Source: Didymodactylos carnosus (lineage: Eukaryota > Rotifera > Eurotatoria > Philodinida > Philodinidae). From it: 22,223 nt of DNA. The position numbers and the translations under genes are program-made. The stretch spans positions 1-22,223 of the forward strand of contig CAJNOQ010002899.1 in NCBI GenBank assembly GCA_905250885.1, read 5' to 3'. This document shows, piece after piece, positions 1 through 9,695 of this stretch (positions are counted from its first letter, which is position 1; each line of letters starts with the position of its first letter). A model generated the notes under the pieces. That model had not been told where the DNA came from and made no database searches. It was given only the letters and a program-made list of their open reading frames with translations.

Positions 1-95
1 ATTTACTCCGAATTTCGGAGAAACCTGAGGGATGATTTACTCCGATTTTGGTTTTTTCGAATACTAAAGTGCTGCTTTCTCCGAAAACTGATATT
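1..95. repeat. Short cluster of TTTACTCCGA-like motifs with a small palindrome
   Basis: TTTACTCCGA occurs twice, near 3 and 37, and a related TTTCTCCGAAA lies near 77. The first copy forms a near-palindrome, CTCCGAATTTCGGAG. It may be the edge of a tandem repeat cut by the window start. No coding signal is seen here. Confidence is low because only two or three copies are visible. Confidence 0.35.
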
Positions 96-420
96 AAATG
101 CGCTCTTTGAAGAAGCTTTCTTAACCGACTTAGATGACTTATGTCTATTTTTTTCCGCCTACGTCTGAGAAAATTACAGCGAATGTAACGTTTAGGCAAA
201 CTTAATGAGTGATGCTCATCAATTATTTATACTCTCCCATTTTTGGATTTACATGCTCCCTACCTCTTCGCGCATCCTGTTAAGAAACTACCAGTGAACG
301 GTCAGTTTATTGTCTATTATATAATTATTAATAAAAGCCCGAGAAAAGGCCATTTAGTTAGTATGCAATAAAATGTTGAGAAAAAGGCAGTTGACAGCCA
401 CTGTTTATTGGGTCTTGGTG
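96..420. other. Gene-free stretch
   Basis: I see no supported gene, RNA or repeat here. The minus-strand open frames that begin in this stretch and run into the next one are phenylalanine/serine-rich, which is the translation of the minisatellite rather than a protein. Confidence 0.5.
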
Positions 421-580
421 GAAAACATCGAAAGGAAAAATGTCGAAAAGGAAAATGTCGATAAAAAAAGAGCAAAACGTCGAACTGGAAAATGTAGAAG
501 AGCAAAATGCCGAAAAGGCAAACGTCGAAAGCGGATAATGTAAGAAGGAAAATATCGAAAGCAAAACGCCGAAAAGGAGG
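421..580. repeat. Minisatellite with 15-bp units
   Basis: About ten degenerate copies of a unit close to ATGTCGAAAAGGAAA follow one another; variants include ACGTCGAACTGGAAA and ATGCCGAAAAGGCAA. Because 15 is a multiple of three, the minus strand stays open and reads as a five-residue Phe/Ser/Arg repeat. That open frame is therefore not evidence of a gene. The last units (about 548-580) form the outer part of the left arm of the fold-back repeat 548-1064. The matching right arm holds only one or two units, so the array seems to have expanded on the left side only. Confidence 0.8.
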
Positions 581-1064
581 AGATTTCTTTCTGTTCCTTG
601 AAAATCACTGAATGAAATATACGTATTATTATCATTAGAACTACTACTGGTTCTCATCAGACATCCCCAACCTCGTAGTAATTATAGCCAATCGTCGAAA
701 AAGTAAAGTATGATGAAGTTCAGTATGGCTGCCACGATGAACGCCTCACCCTCACCACCACACCACTCCCCCCCCCACCCCGGGGACATCAGCCCTAAAG
801 CAATCAGGAAATACAGCAGCTTTTCAACAACGATTTGACACCCTGAATGGATGATTTCTCAATAGAGAATTTAATGCAAAACAGCTACTGGCTGGATTAT
901 TGTTCTTGATCAGGATAAACGAAAAGTTAGTTCACGATCTATTGGCCCTATCATTTCTCTTCTACTCTCTTTCTCTATGTAGTTTAATAAAATATCTCAT
1001 TCAGTGATTTTCAAGGAACAGAAAGAAATCTCCTCCTTTTCGGCGTTTTCCTTTCGACATTTTC
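548..1064. repeat. Fold-back inverted repeat, 73-bp arms
   Basis: Positions 548-620 are the reverse complement of 992-1064 with only a handful of mismatches. The shared core includes CGCCGAAAAGGAGGAGATTT and CTGTTCCTTGAAAATCACTG. The spacer of about 370 bp contains a C-rich run near 765-785 and no coding sequence. The shape fits a non-autonomous fold-back transposon or a local inverted duplication. No transposase is present and I could not define a target-site duplication. Confidence 0.85.
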
Positions 1065-1800
1065 CGTCAATCCCCTTATTCTTTCGGCTTTGGTGAACAT
1101 TATCGGCTAAAGAAAATTGCTATATTTCTTAACTGCAAAAGCTACAGAGATTTACAAAATACACCATCACGTGAATGATGATCTTGCTCATGTTTAATCG
1201 ATTTTTTCATCGATTTTAGTTTTAAAGGTCTCAAATCTACTTTTTCCAATCACTTTTATATAAGGTACCAGAAAAAAATGGTTTTCGAATTTAAAAAGAA
1301 GGATAAGCATGAACATTTGGCTTGTTTATGAAAACTTCCCTACGTTTCACTGATTTCACATCTTTCGTATTTTAAAATTTTTTCCCACTAAAACCTTGCT
1401 CAGAAGCTTAAAAATATCAACGATGTCGAAGAAGGGAAAAAAGTATTTTGCTCCATTTTCGAATTGTGGACACATTATATTTATTTTTTTCTTTGGTGAA
1501 GGAAAGAAGAATGTTATATAATTTGCATTTAAAAAAAAGAAAGAACAAAGCGCATGGTCCGTGCAAGTGATAAGTGTATAAAGGACAGAAAGAGAACATT
1601 TTCTCATTGTGGTAATATAGAAGGGGAAAATGTGTTTTGATCACCAAATTTCTTTCTATCGAAATGATCACGAAAAAATTACATTTTTGATCACCAAACC
1701 AATTAAAGAGAATTTAAATTAAAGAAAATATATACAAGAAGAATATATACTAATTTAATATCAAATTAATTAGTGAACAGGCAATAAAAAGAATATTCGA
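1065..1800. other. AT-rich gene-free stretch
   Basis: The sequence is strongly AT-rich with poly-A and poly-T runs. The short direct repeat TGATCACCAAA occurs near 1638 and 1688. The minus-strand open frames here are low-complexity Phe/Leu/Ile products of T-rich DNA. The last part may belong to the 5' side of the adjoining Penelope-like element, but I cannot place its boundary. Confidence 0.5.
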
Positions 1801-1851
1801 AAGCAAGAATGGAAAGTATTACACACAGCTAGATAGAAAAATGCTTCAAAT

Positions 1852-2203
1852 AAAGGTCCAAAGTTTGTTTTTCCAAATTCAAAGATTGTATTAAAAGGAC
1901 TAGATAATGAGGTTAAAATAATGATAGAAAAAATAAAAGATAAATATTTTCGACAACCATTTCGAGACAAAACCACCATCAAAAAAATTGAATAATTCGG
2001 TGAGAATTTTAAAAGCAACATCCGACAGACAAGAAGAACAAGACTAAAAATAACGATAGAAATAAAAATAAAGACATGTATAAATCTATCCGACAATTAC
2101 AAAACTTCCAACAAGATAAGAAGGTAATATTTCGACAGACGGACAAATCAAAATTTTACATCTTGACACAGTTAATAACTATGACAGAAAATCAAGACTA
2201 TAC
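1852..2203 (+). pseudogene. Decayed N-terminal part of the Penelope-like element ORF
   Basis: Two blocks resemble the N-terminal region of Penelope-like reverse transcriptases, each in a different frame. Block one (1852-1995) starts with KGPKFVFPNSKIVLKG, like the 'GPKF-P' motif of the family, and ends at TAA. Block two (about 2076-2166) contains VIFRQTDKSKFYIL, matching the conserved 'TDKSK' motif. The frame then changes again near 2165, because VNNYDRKS and the downstream ORF are in the third frame. Athena-type elements can carry introns, so the first change might be a lost or unrecognised intron. The change near 2165 falls inside a conserved block and looks like a true frameshift. The element is therefore probably dead as a full-length copy. 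Confidence 0.75.
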
Positions 2204-3601
2204 ATGACGAAGACGGACGCATACAAACAAATAGACGAAAATCCCCTCGAAAAAATGATCTCCAGTACAAATGATCTTCTTTATTCTCTTCTATCCGGAA
2301 AACGCATTTCTCGGTCGCCCTTCGAAAAGTTAAGACCCCCGAAAGAGTCAGAGCTCCCACATTTATATTTTAACCGAAAAGATCACACACCAGATGAACC
2401 ATTAAGACCCATCGTAGCCGGCATCAAATCTCCCACTACCAGGATTTCTTCTTTTCTTGACAAAACTCTTCGCCCTATCTTTGAAAAACATACTTCTTCT
2501 TACGTTCTCCAAAATTCTTTAGACTTTCGATCCTTACTCGGCCAGTGCAACATGACCGACGATACTATATTAGCCACTTTTGATATATCAGATTTATATA
2601 CAATGATTCCTCAAAAACAAGCAGTATCGGCCTTATGTCGATTACTTGCAGAAACAAAAAATTTTAAAACTAAAAATATTTCTATTGACACATTTGCCAT
2701 TCTCACTCGTCGTGTACTACAAAACTCTTTTTTTACATATGACAAAGAATTTTTTCAACAGACAAGAGGCGGAGCCATGGGAAGCGCTGTTACCCAGGTC
2801 CTGGCGGACGTGTACATGTACGAGTGGGAGAAGGAATTTCGAAAACAACAACAGCAGGATGGCCAATTGTATGTGAGATTTAGAGACGATATTTTCATCA
2901 CGACAAACAAATCTTTTTGCGATATCAAACACCAGCTACAACAATTAAATCAGAAAGATGAAAATATTAAACTCACGCACGAAATTGTGAAGCGGGTAGA
3001 CTATCTGGACGTTACTGTCCATGTACGTGCACCACGTGCGAGAACGACGGTATATCGAAAGACACTCGTAGAACGTAGAATATTACCGTTTGACAGCTCT
3101 CATCCCAAACACATAAAAAAGAATATCCCATATGCCGCGTATGTACGCGCCATTCGAATTACTTCCGATATGCAAGATTGCAGACATGAATTTTTTGACA
3201 TACGACAACGACTTCTTCTCAACAGTTATCCCTCACATTTTATAGATGCGCAGTTTTCTCGACTTCTCTCCGATTTAAAATTACTTTCTGAAAAGCACCT
3301 ATTTCAAAACTACCAGATAATTCGGATGCGATTAAGAAACTTGGACTGGAAAAAGCAAGATCCGAGCGTCAAACAACGTATCCCCATTGATTGGGATAAG
3401 GACTTGCTCGTCCATTTTTCCTATGCACCTGAGCTGAAAGATTTGCCTTCAGATTTTAGACGATTATGGACCGATATATTTCACGACACACCTCTAGCTA
3501 TGACCAATCCACAGCTGGGATATCGTGTAACACCGACCTTAGCACAGACTTTGGTGCGGAAAAAACCATCAAAAACTATTCTTCAAATCCAAAAAATATA
3601 A
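2204..3601 (+). CDS. Penelope-like (Athena-type) reverse transcriptase core
   Basis: This open frame of 465 codons encodes the reverse transcriptase of a Penelope-like retroelement, the group related to telomerase. The visible motifs are RPIVAGIKSPTTR (residues 68-80), the motif A block TFDISDLYTMIP with catalytic Asp127, the motif B block RGGAMGSAVTQVLADVYMY (188-206), and the motif C block YVRFRDDIF with Asp228 and Asp229. DYLDVTVH and the SSHPKHIKKNIPYA block follow, as in the family thumb region. The frame ends soon after a conserved C-terminal stretch (LGYRVTPTLAQTLVRKKPSK), with no GIY-YIG endonuclease after it. That absence marks the Athena type found at bdelloid chromosome ends. Motif C reads FRDD where YxDD is more usual. 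The frame extends upstream of the ATG to a stop at 2117-2119, so 2204 is only the first ATG, and N-terminal motifs lie in other frames. The catalytic core is intact but the element is not. Confidence 0.92.
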   Translation: MTKTDAYKQIDENPLEKMISSTNDLLYSLLSGKRISRSPFEKLRPPKESELPHLYFNRKDHTPDEPLRPIVAGIKSPTTRISSFLDKTLRPIFEKHTSSYVLQNSLDFRSLLGQCNMTDDTILATFDISDLYTMIPQKQAVSALCRLLAETKNFKTKNISIDTFAILTRRVLQNSFFTYDKEFFQQTRGGAMGSAVTQVLADVYMYEWEKEFRKQQQQDGQLYVRFRDDIFITTNKSFCDIKHQLQQLNQKDENIKLTHEIVKRVDYLDVTVHVRAPRARTTVYRKTLVERRILPFDSSHPKHIKKNIPYAAYVRAIRITSDMQDCRHEFFDIRQRLLLNSYPSHFIDAQFSRLLSDLKLLSEKHLFQNYQIIRMRLRNLDWKKQDPSVKQRIPIDWDKDLLVHFSYAPELKDLPSDFRRLWTDIFHDTPLAMTNPQLGYRVTPTLAQTLVRKKPSKTILQIQKI

Positions 3602-4160
3602 AAAAATGTTTCAATAACTTCCACATTATACGATTCCTCACCGATCATCAAGTGTTCGGCAGATATAAATATAAATAAATATATATATATAGGGAATATC
3701 CGTATCGCATAGAAGTACAGTCATATATATTCATGTTTTGTATTCACATATTTTGATCTCGCCAGCATTCAGTCTTCAATTTATACTTTTATCGCTCTAT
3801 GTGCAGTTTTATCTTCTTCTGTTACACTCACTGGCTTATGACTATTCTATGTAATAGCACTAGTGTCTCTCATTTTTATTACTTTTTAGTTTTGTTTCTC
3901 TATTTTATGGAACACATGATTCATCATCCTATATACTGAATTTTTCTACTACTCTTCTTTTATATATATGATACTATTCCTCGTGTGTGCCTTACTTATT
4001 TGCTACTGAAGAAGAAATTCGAAAGCGCTTTAGCACCCCACACTGACTTTTCTCGTCTGATTTTTTACTAATAAAAATTTCGAAAGCTTGAGATTTCCAT
4101 TCACAGACGCACACAAGATAGGACCGCATCGCCACTTATCATCGTCATCCAATCCGGACA
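3602..4160. other. AT-rich 3' flank of the retroelement, no gene
   Basis: No supported coding frame lies here. A short TA/TAAA microsatellite is at about 3665-3692, directly after the reverse transcriptase stop. This stretch is the likely 3' untranslated part of the element, but I could not find its end. I looked for a hammerhead ribozyme core, which some Penelope-like elements carry, and did not find one. Confidence 0.5.
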
Positions 4161-4767
4161 TTTCTATAAATTCTCCTATTGTCGGAGACACGGGTCCCAA
4201 TTCTAATGAACAGCTCGGTCTAATAAATGATAGAAATTTGAGACATTTCCCCGTAATTACCAAAATTTCCTTGACATTACCGAAATTTCTAAAAGTTCTC
4301 TTATTTTCCAAGATAGCGGTGCCTATTCTGATGCATATCTCTGTCTAATAAACGATAGACATTTCAGTAATTTCTCCGTAATTACCAAAATTTTCTCCAA
4401 ATTACCGAAATGTCTATAAATTCTCCTATTGTCGCAGATACGGCTCCCAATTCTAGTGGATATCTCTGTCTAATAAGTAACACAAATTTCAGTAATTTCT
4501 CCGTAATTACCAAAATTTCCGAGTAATTACCGAGATTCCTGTAAATTCTCCTATTGTCGCAGATAGGGGTCCCAATTCCAGTGGATATCTCTGTCTAATA
4601 AATGATAGAAATTTCAGAAATTTCCCAGTAATTACCTAGATTTCTATAAATTCTCCTATTGTCGGGTATAGGGGTCCGAAATCTAGTGAGTATCTGTGTT
4701 TAATAAATAATGGAAATTACCGAAATTTCTATAAATTCTCCTATTGTCGGAGATAATTCCCGTTTTG
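4161..4767. repeat. Tandem satellite, 125-bp units shrinking to 105 and 85 bp
   Basis: Five full units and a partial sixth begin at 4161, 4286, 4411, 4536, 4641 and 4726, each at a version of TTTCTATAAATTCTCCTATT. Each unit continues with a GTCCCAATTCTAGTGG-like block, CTCTGTCTAATAAATGATAG, and then two or three degenerate 20-bp subunits of the type GTAATTACCAAAATTTCC. Spacing is 125, 125, 125, 105 and 85 bp. The losses are exactly 20 bp each and fall among the internal subunits. The short open frames across the array are chance products. Confidence 0.92.
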
Positions 4768-5335
4768 GAAATTTGAACACTGCTGCAGAAATGATAATTA
4801 CCGACTATCTAACGGTCAATTATCTCGAGCGATGCAGATGACTAGTAAACAGTAAAGCGTTGCTTCGTCGTCCTTTCTTGTTTATCTGCTATGACGCTGA
4901 GTTTATTGAAGGTTTAGCGATTGAAAACAATAGGTCTAATTAAACAATCTGTAAGACAGTGAGACATGTTCTTCTTTCAAACAAGATAAGACAATGCTAG
5001 AAGCTCAACATCAACTTTAAATCATTTGAAAGCAGGAAATAAACGACAAAACTGATATATCACCAACCGAAGTATGTTCTCATTTGTTAACAGAATCGAG
5101 CATTACACATTATCGCTTCGAGACCGGCATCATCAGATAAATAGTTTAGAAATTGAATCATAATATCTCTATTGACAACGAAAAAATTTCACACTGAACA
5201 GCGAGTGTTGTCACAAATCACATTGAACCACGAATTAAAAACTACAGGAAACATCTTTTTTTGTGCCAAAACAATCAAGCTGTTGAAATACATTGAAAAG
5301 TAAATCACTTGAAGAACCTGAACGGCGTTTCTACT
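4768..5335. other. Gene-free stretch
   Basis: I see no coding, RNA or repeat signal beyond ordinary AT-rich sequence. The short open frames on both strands around 5,190-5,550 overlap a small tandem repeat and resemble nothing I recognise. Confidence 0.45.
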
Positions 5336-5379
5336 GGGACTCCGTGGGACTCCATGGGACTCCAAGGGAATCCAAGAGA
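5336..5379. repeat. 10-bp tandem repeat
   Basis: About four copies of a GGGACTCCRT/A unit run in tandem, the last ones as GGGAATCCAA. An inverted GGAGTCC follows near 5382. The repeat lies inside an 84-codon plus-strand open frame (5293-5547) that shows no recognisable domain, so I do not call a gene. Confidence 0.75.
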
Positions 5380-5823
5380 TTGGAGTCCGCTGTTTCCCCC
5401 TTGCTGCGCGCACACCAATTAAGATGCCTCCTTAGGCATGAAACACACTTATCCATTGAACGTGGCGAGATTAAGTCTTTTATTGTTCCTCAAGAGTTGC
5501 TTGTCTCAAAACGAGAAACATCTTTTCTCAATTCAGAAATGAAATAAATGCATGATTTTGAACACAGAAGAAGTGCTACCAAAACTACAAGATAATCTCA
5601 GTTTTATCTTAGAGATTTATGCTAGTATTCGGAGTTGATCTCAATTTCTGAAATTCGAGCAAACACAGCTCTTATTTTTATGCAGCGAAAAAGCAGTTGC
5701 GTTAAATAGATGTGATTCTGAATTTGAATCAAAGTGTTCATGTCGTAGTACTCGCTGAGACGGTTTTAGAGTATATCTGCGTTAGAAAAGTCTCCTCAAT
5801 TTAACGGCACTGACCATTCAGCT
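5380..5823. other. Gene-free stretch
   Basis: No feature is supported between the 10-bp tandem repeat and the left arm of the first long inverted-repeat element. Confidence 0.45.
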
Positions 5824-6738
5824 CATAAAGAATTGTGCTGTTAATATTTTCAAAATTTCTCCTTATTCTTACACATGATTGAGCTAGATTTTTTACCAAA
5901 AAATCCTCCATTGAATTCTCTACAAAAAATCTATTAACTATTTTCTTGCAAAATTCAAAGGTGCAAAATGCCATGAGAAATTGTGAGAAGTACCAAACTG
6001 TAGAAAAAATAAACGTAGTTATAGTTTCATTTTAATATTATCTGCTAAAAGTTTGTTAGAGAGGATAGCTGAAGTAGCCACCGTGTACTCCTCGAAAAGC
6101 TCTATTTTCCATCTATAATTTAAACAGTTTTCAGTTGGAAATGAGGGCGCAAGAATTCGATTAATTTTTGCTAATTTTTCAAAAAATGACGACGTTTTAC
6201 GAATAATTTTGGCCTTCCGATAAAATAAATAAAGCTTAGTCAAATTTGATCCATTCAGGTTGGTTTTTTAATTCTGAAAACAAACGATTAGTCATTATGA
6301 TCGCATCTCTAAGATTTGGAAAAAAAAATTGTTTTGTCCCACCGCGCAAAAAAAAAGTAACAACTTTTACTATTTCCATTTGATTGCTGAGAAGTTAATC
6401 TTTGCGTCAGATATTTAGATTCAAACGATTTTCGCTCAACACGACGAAAAATAGCGTATTTGAAACTACATAAAAATATGCTGAAATCGTGTTTTAATGC
6501 TTGCAAAACCATTCGAAAAACTTTTGCTTACTTTGAGAAAATACGTTTATTATTCTACATTTTGAAATTTCTCACAATTTCTCATGGCATTTTGCACCGT
6601 CGGATTTTGCAACAAAATAGTTAATACACTTTTTTGCAGAGAATTCAACGGGAAATCTTTTGGTAAAAAATCTGGCTCAATTAAGTGTACAGATAAGGAA
6701 AAATTTTGAAAATACTGACAGCGCAATTATTTATGGGC
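5824..6738. mobile_element. Non-autonomous element with ~200-bp terminal inverted repeats
   Basis: The left arm (about 5824-6020) pairs with the right arm (about 6541-6738). It includes an uninterrupted shared block, GGTGCAAAATGCCATGAGAA, that continues to TTGTGAGAA, found at 5960-5989 and, in reverse, at 6570-6598. Other shared blocks are AATTGYGCTGT at the outer end and TTGAATTCTCT. The arms diverge at roughly 15%. The interior of about 520 bp has no credible transposase; its minus-strand open frames of 67-74 codons are not recognisable. The structure fits a fold-back or MITE-like DNA transposon. The exact ends and a target-site duplication could not be settled. Confidence 0.85.
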
Positions 6739-6833
6739 CACCCGTTATATCCTGAAGGATTTTTAAGTAAAGCCAATAACGTAAGGAACAAGAAAAAATG
6801 AGGTGTATCTCCGTTTCGTTTTTAGTTCGATCT

Positions 6834-7472
6834 CATATGGAGTCGAAATAGATTTGGCTGGAGACTTTTTGCAGACGAGTTGAAGAAAAATCTTTTTTGC
6901 AAGTTACTTATTAGCATAAGGACATGACTAATTCGAAAATATCTCTGCTTAGGTCCTTTCCGTTACCAAGATAGGCGGTATTATCCGTAAAATAACTACC
7001 TTTCCTGCCGGCTACTTATAATCATACCTTTATGAATAAAATAATCATAAGTAGCTCGAGTACAGTATAGAGACATGTTGCTAGATGAGAGCTTACTTTT
7101 CATTGGTACAAATCGTAAAAAAATCGGAAGTCCGACATGGTTAAAAGTAGAAAAAGTCCAAAATTTGGAAAATTTGCGCGCTCTCGTCGCTCACGGAAGA
7201 CGTTTTTATAAAATTACAACTGCCAGAGAATCTAAGTACAAAGCTACAGCTGCCTAAATAATCAATTTCACCAAAAAATCTTGCCTTGAAGCAATAAATA
7301 AGAGCCAGTTTTTAGGAAATAATGCCTCTTATCTCGGTAACGAAAAAGACCTGAGCAGAGATATTTTCGAATTAGTCATGTCCTTATGCTGCTAATAAGT
7401 AACTTGCAAAAAAGATTTTTCTTTAATTCGTCAGCAAAAAGTCTCCAACCAAATCTATTTCGACTCCATATG
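6834..7472. mobile_element. Second non-autonomous element with ~150-bp terminal inverted repeats
   Basis: The left arm (about 6834-6982) is the reverse complement of the right arm (about 7319-7472). Shared blocks include CATATGGAGTCGAAATAGAT, TCTTTTTTGCAAGTTACTTA and TAAGGACATGACTAATTCGA. Three extra bases (GCA) separate the arms near the ATTAGCA block. The interior of about 335 bp holds only a 60-codon plus-strand open frame (7075-7257) without a known motif. The arms share no obvious sequence with the element at 5824-6738, which ends only about 95 bp away, so these are probably two families inserted side by side. Confidence 0.85.
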
Positions 7473-8862
7473 TTATCTCTTTTCGTTTCTCTTTAATTTT
7501 ATTTGTCCATGCGTAAGTTTAGAACTACACTGCAAGTGTTTTCCAGCTGATTATTCATATACAGTAGTGTGCAAAATTATAGCTTCACCTCTTCGAACCA
7601 CAAAGTATCTTTGAACACTAGTTTACCGTATTAAATCAATCATACTACTGGTATGATTGTTTCTTTCACTCTTTCACATAGCTAGAAGGTGGCATCAGAA
7701 GTTCCATTCACTTTATAAACGACGGAAAGCCGAGAATATTTGGTTGTGTGCATTATGTAGTTATATCAAACATATGTAAACGCATCCACCTGTAACCCCT
7801 ATAAAAATCATGTAGAATATGGTCGCTGTGAGGTCACAGGCTGTGGTTATTACGCGTTTGGAGGGTGATAAGATCTGAAATTTTCGATCTTATTCAATCT
7901 TACAATCGTTTACATAATACTAGCTGGAAAGAGAATACAAACTCGTATATTTTCATCCACAAATTAGATTATTTTCCTTTGACATTTCAGAGAACATTAC
8001 CGCCTTTGCAAAATGGCAGTATTTTTGTAAAACGTATAATTTACCTAAAATCTAATCAAAATATTGCTTTATTTATCATCAACTAATTTCAAAAGTTCCG
8101 TTCTAGAACTCAAATAAAATGATGCATCGTTAGAGACCAGATTTCCAATGAACTCAATGAATCCAGGAACTCAATAGCGCTTTTAACAGTATGGCAGGCA
8201 TCTAAATTATTTTCCTGTTTTATCAGGTGTCTCGAAAACCTATCGTCCGTGAACGACATTACTGCAAACGACGTCACCCCGAATTTTTTATGGTACACAT
8301 TTGCGTATTTCCTGCAGTGTGTAGTGAATCTAGCCGTTATTAAAATTTTATTACAGCTTTATCTTCAACTACTAGTAGTTAGATATCAGATAAGTACTTG
8401 AACCTCAAGAAAATTCAAATGACATAAAAAAAAAATGTTCTGTGTAAACTACTTTTGGAACTCACTCTCACACTACCTACTGCTCACCACGCACTGCCCA
8501 AAGCCCAAATGTGTATTACAAAAAATTCGCGGTAATATCGTGTTATGGAATTATTGCTATGTCACGAACATTTGAAGAAGTGAAAAAAAAATGGGTTTAT
8601 TGCACCCATTTGATAAGGCGACTTGATAAAGTTTGTTACTGTTAACAAATGGTGATGTGTCATTTTCCTTCAGTTTCAGAGTTACACTACTCTTAACTTT
8701 CAAACAACTCATTTTCTACCTCTTCTTATCATATATATATGTATACGCATTTGCTTCATATACACCATTCGTTGACTAAATACGAGTAAAATAGAAAGAA
8801 AAATAGTATGTCATGTTGACTTCTTTTACATCTAAAACTTCTTAATAAAGATCATAACGTTC
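7473..8862. other. Gene-free stretch upstream of the dioxygenase
   Basis: There is no convincing gene. Near 7560 the sequence TACAGTAGTGTGCAAAATTA resembles a terminal end of Tc1-type transposons, but I saw no partner end and no transposase. Open frames at 7865-8086 (plus) and 8110-8298 (minus) have no recognisable domain. The last few hundred bases must contain the dioxygenase promoter, but no clear TATA or other element can be assigned. Confidence 0.4.
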
Positions 8863-9695
8863 ATGGAATCTGTTGTGTCCAATTCTCTTGCGCAAGTTTA
8901 CAATAATAAGTCTGACGACAAAGAACTTAACAATGAGACAACAAATCAGTTGGAAGCAACACCAAAAGATGGTAAGATGAGCTAAATATTACTCCTTTAT
9001 AGCTGAGATTTCTTCCTCTTTTTAGTTTGGGGTCCATTTTATGTAATGAATGCACCGTTCCGTGCAAAAATTTCTCCAATTGACGCCATCGGTATTCCGC
9101 TAATGATATCTGGTCGAGTATTTGGTTTAGACACGAAGAAAGGACTTCCATTTGCTGTAGTTGATATCTGGCATACATCACCTGAAGCTGTGTATGATTA
9201 TCAAGAAGCTGATCCTACCAAAATTTATCCATATCGTGAAGAACTAAATACGCATGGTCGATCTACAAACTATGATTATCGTGCAAGATTAGTAACAGAT
9301 GAAGGTGGACGATATGAATTTGAAACTGTTAAACCTGTACCATATTTCGATACAGATGATTCAACTTGGAGATGTCCACATATTCATTACTATGTACAAT
9401 CGCATGGATATAAACCGTTGGTGACACAGCTCTACTTTCATGGTGAAGAAAAAAATGATATTGGTAAGAAAACATTTGCTTTTGCATAATATTTCATTGA
9501 AAATCTGTACCAAAAAGAAAAACAGTTCAGGATGGTGGAAGTATTTGTTCTCTTTTTCTTTCTATCTTAGATGGACATATCAACGAGAAAACAACAATAA
9601 CATTGAAACAAATTACAAGTACTAGAAGCGTTAATTCCAACGTCAATTATTTAACTGGTACATTCGATTTAGTACTTGAATCTTGCTCCGACTAA
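8863..9695 (+). CDS. Intradiol ring-cleavage dioxygenase (catechol 1,2-dioxygenase-like), three exons
   Basis: The enzyme family opens catechol-type rings between the two hydroxyls using non-haem Fe(III). Exons are 8863-8971, 9026-9463 and 9571-9695, giving 223 residues. The introns (54 and 107 nt) are GT-AG, and both junctions keep the frame. The core starts with VWGPFYVMNAPFR (37-49), the typical entry of this family. The four iron ligands can be assigned: Tyr93 in WHTSPEAVYDY, Tyr143 in KPVPYFD, and His155 and His157 in RCPHIHYYV. The last exon ends in TGTFDLVLE, the usual C-terminal strand. There is no signal peptide, so a cytosolic enzyme is likely. The 36-residue N-terminal exon is polar and poorly conserved. 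The family is mainly bacterial and fungal and rare in animals, so horizontal origin followed by intron gain is the likely history. The substrate cannot be read from sequence. Confidence 0.92.

Noticed and set aside
317..657. Overlapping minus-strand open frames rich in Phe, Ser and Arg
   Set aside because: They are translations of the 15-bp minisatellite; the unit length being a multiple of three keeps the frame open.
600..665. CTGATGAG on the minus strand as a hammerhead ribozyme core
   Set aside because: No GAAA follows a stem II of the right form; similar checks near 5128 and 19267 also failed.
1356..2096. Minus-strand open frames of 83-108 codons
   Set aside because: They are hydrophobic low-complexity products of AT-rich DNA, and the longest lies antisense to the decayed retroelement coding blocks.
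2121..2168. A 48-nt GT-AG intron that would remove the frame change near 2165
   Set aside because: It would delete the conserved TDKSK block and the joined frame runs into a TGA, so a frameshift is the better reading.
4030..4348. Open frames of 86-93 codons on both strands over the satellite
   Set aside because: They lie in and beside the first tandem units and have no recognisable domain.
5293..5547. 84-codon plus-strand open frame
   Set aside because: It spans a 10-bp tandem repeat, has no known motif and no supporting splice or family evidence.
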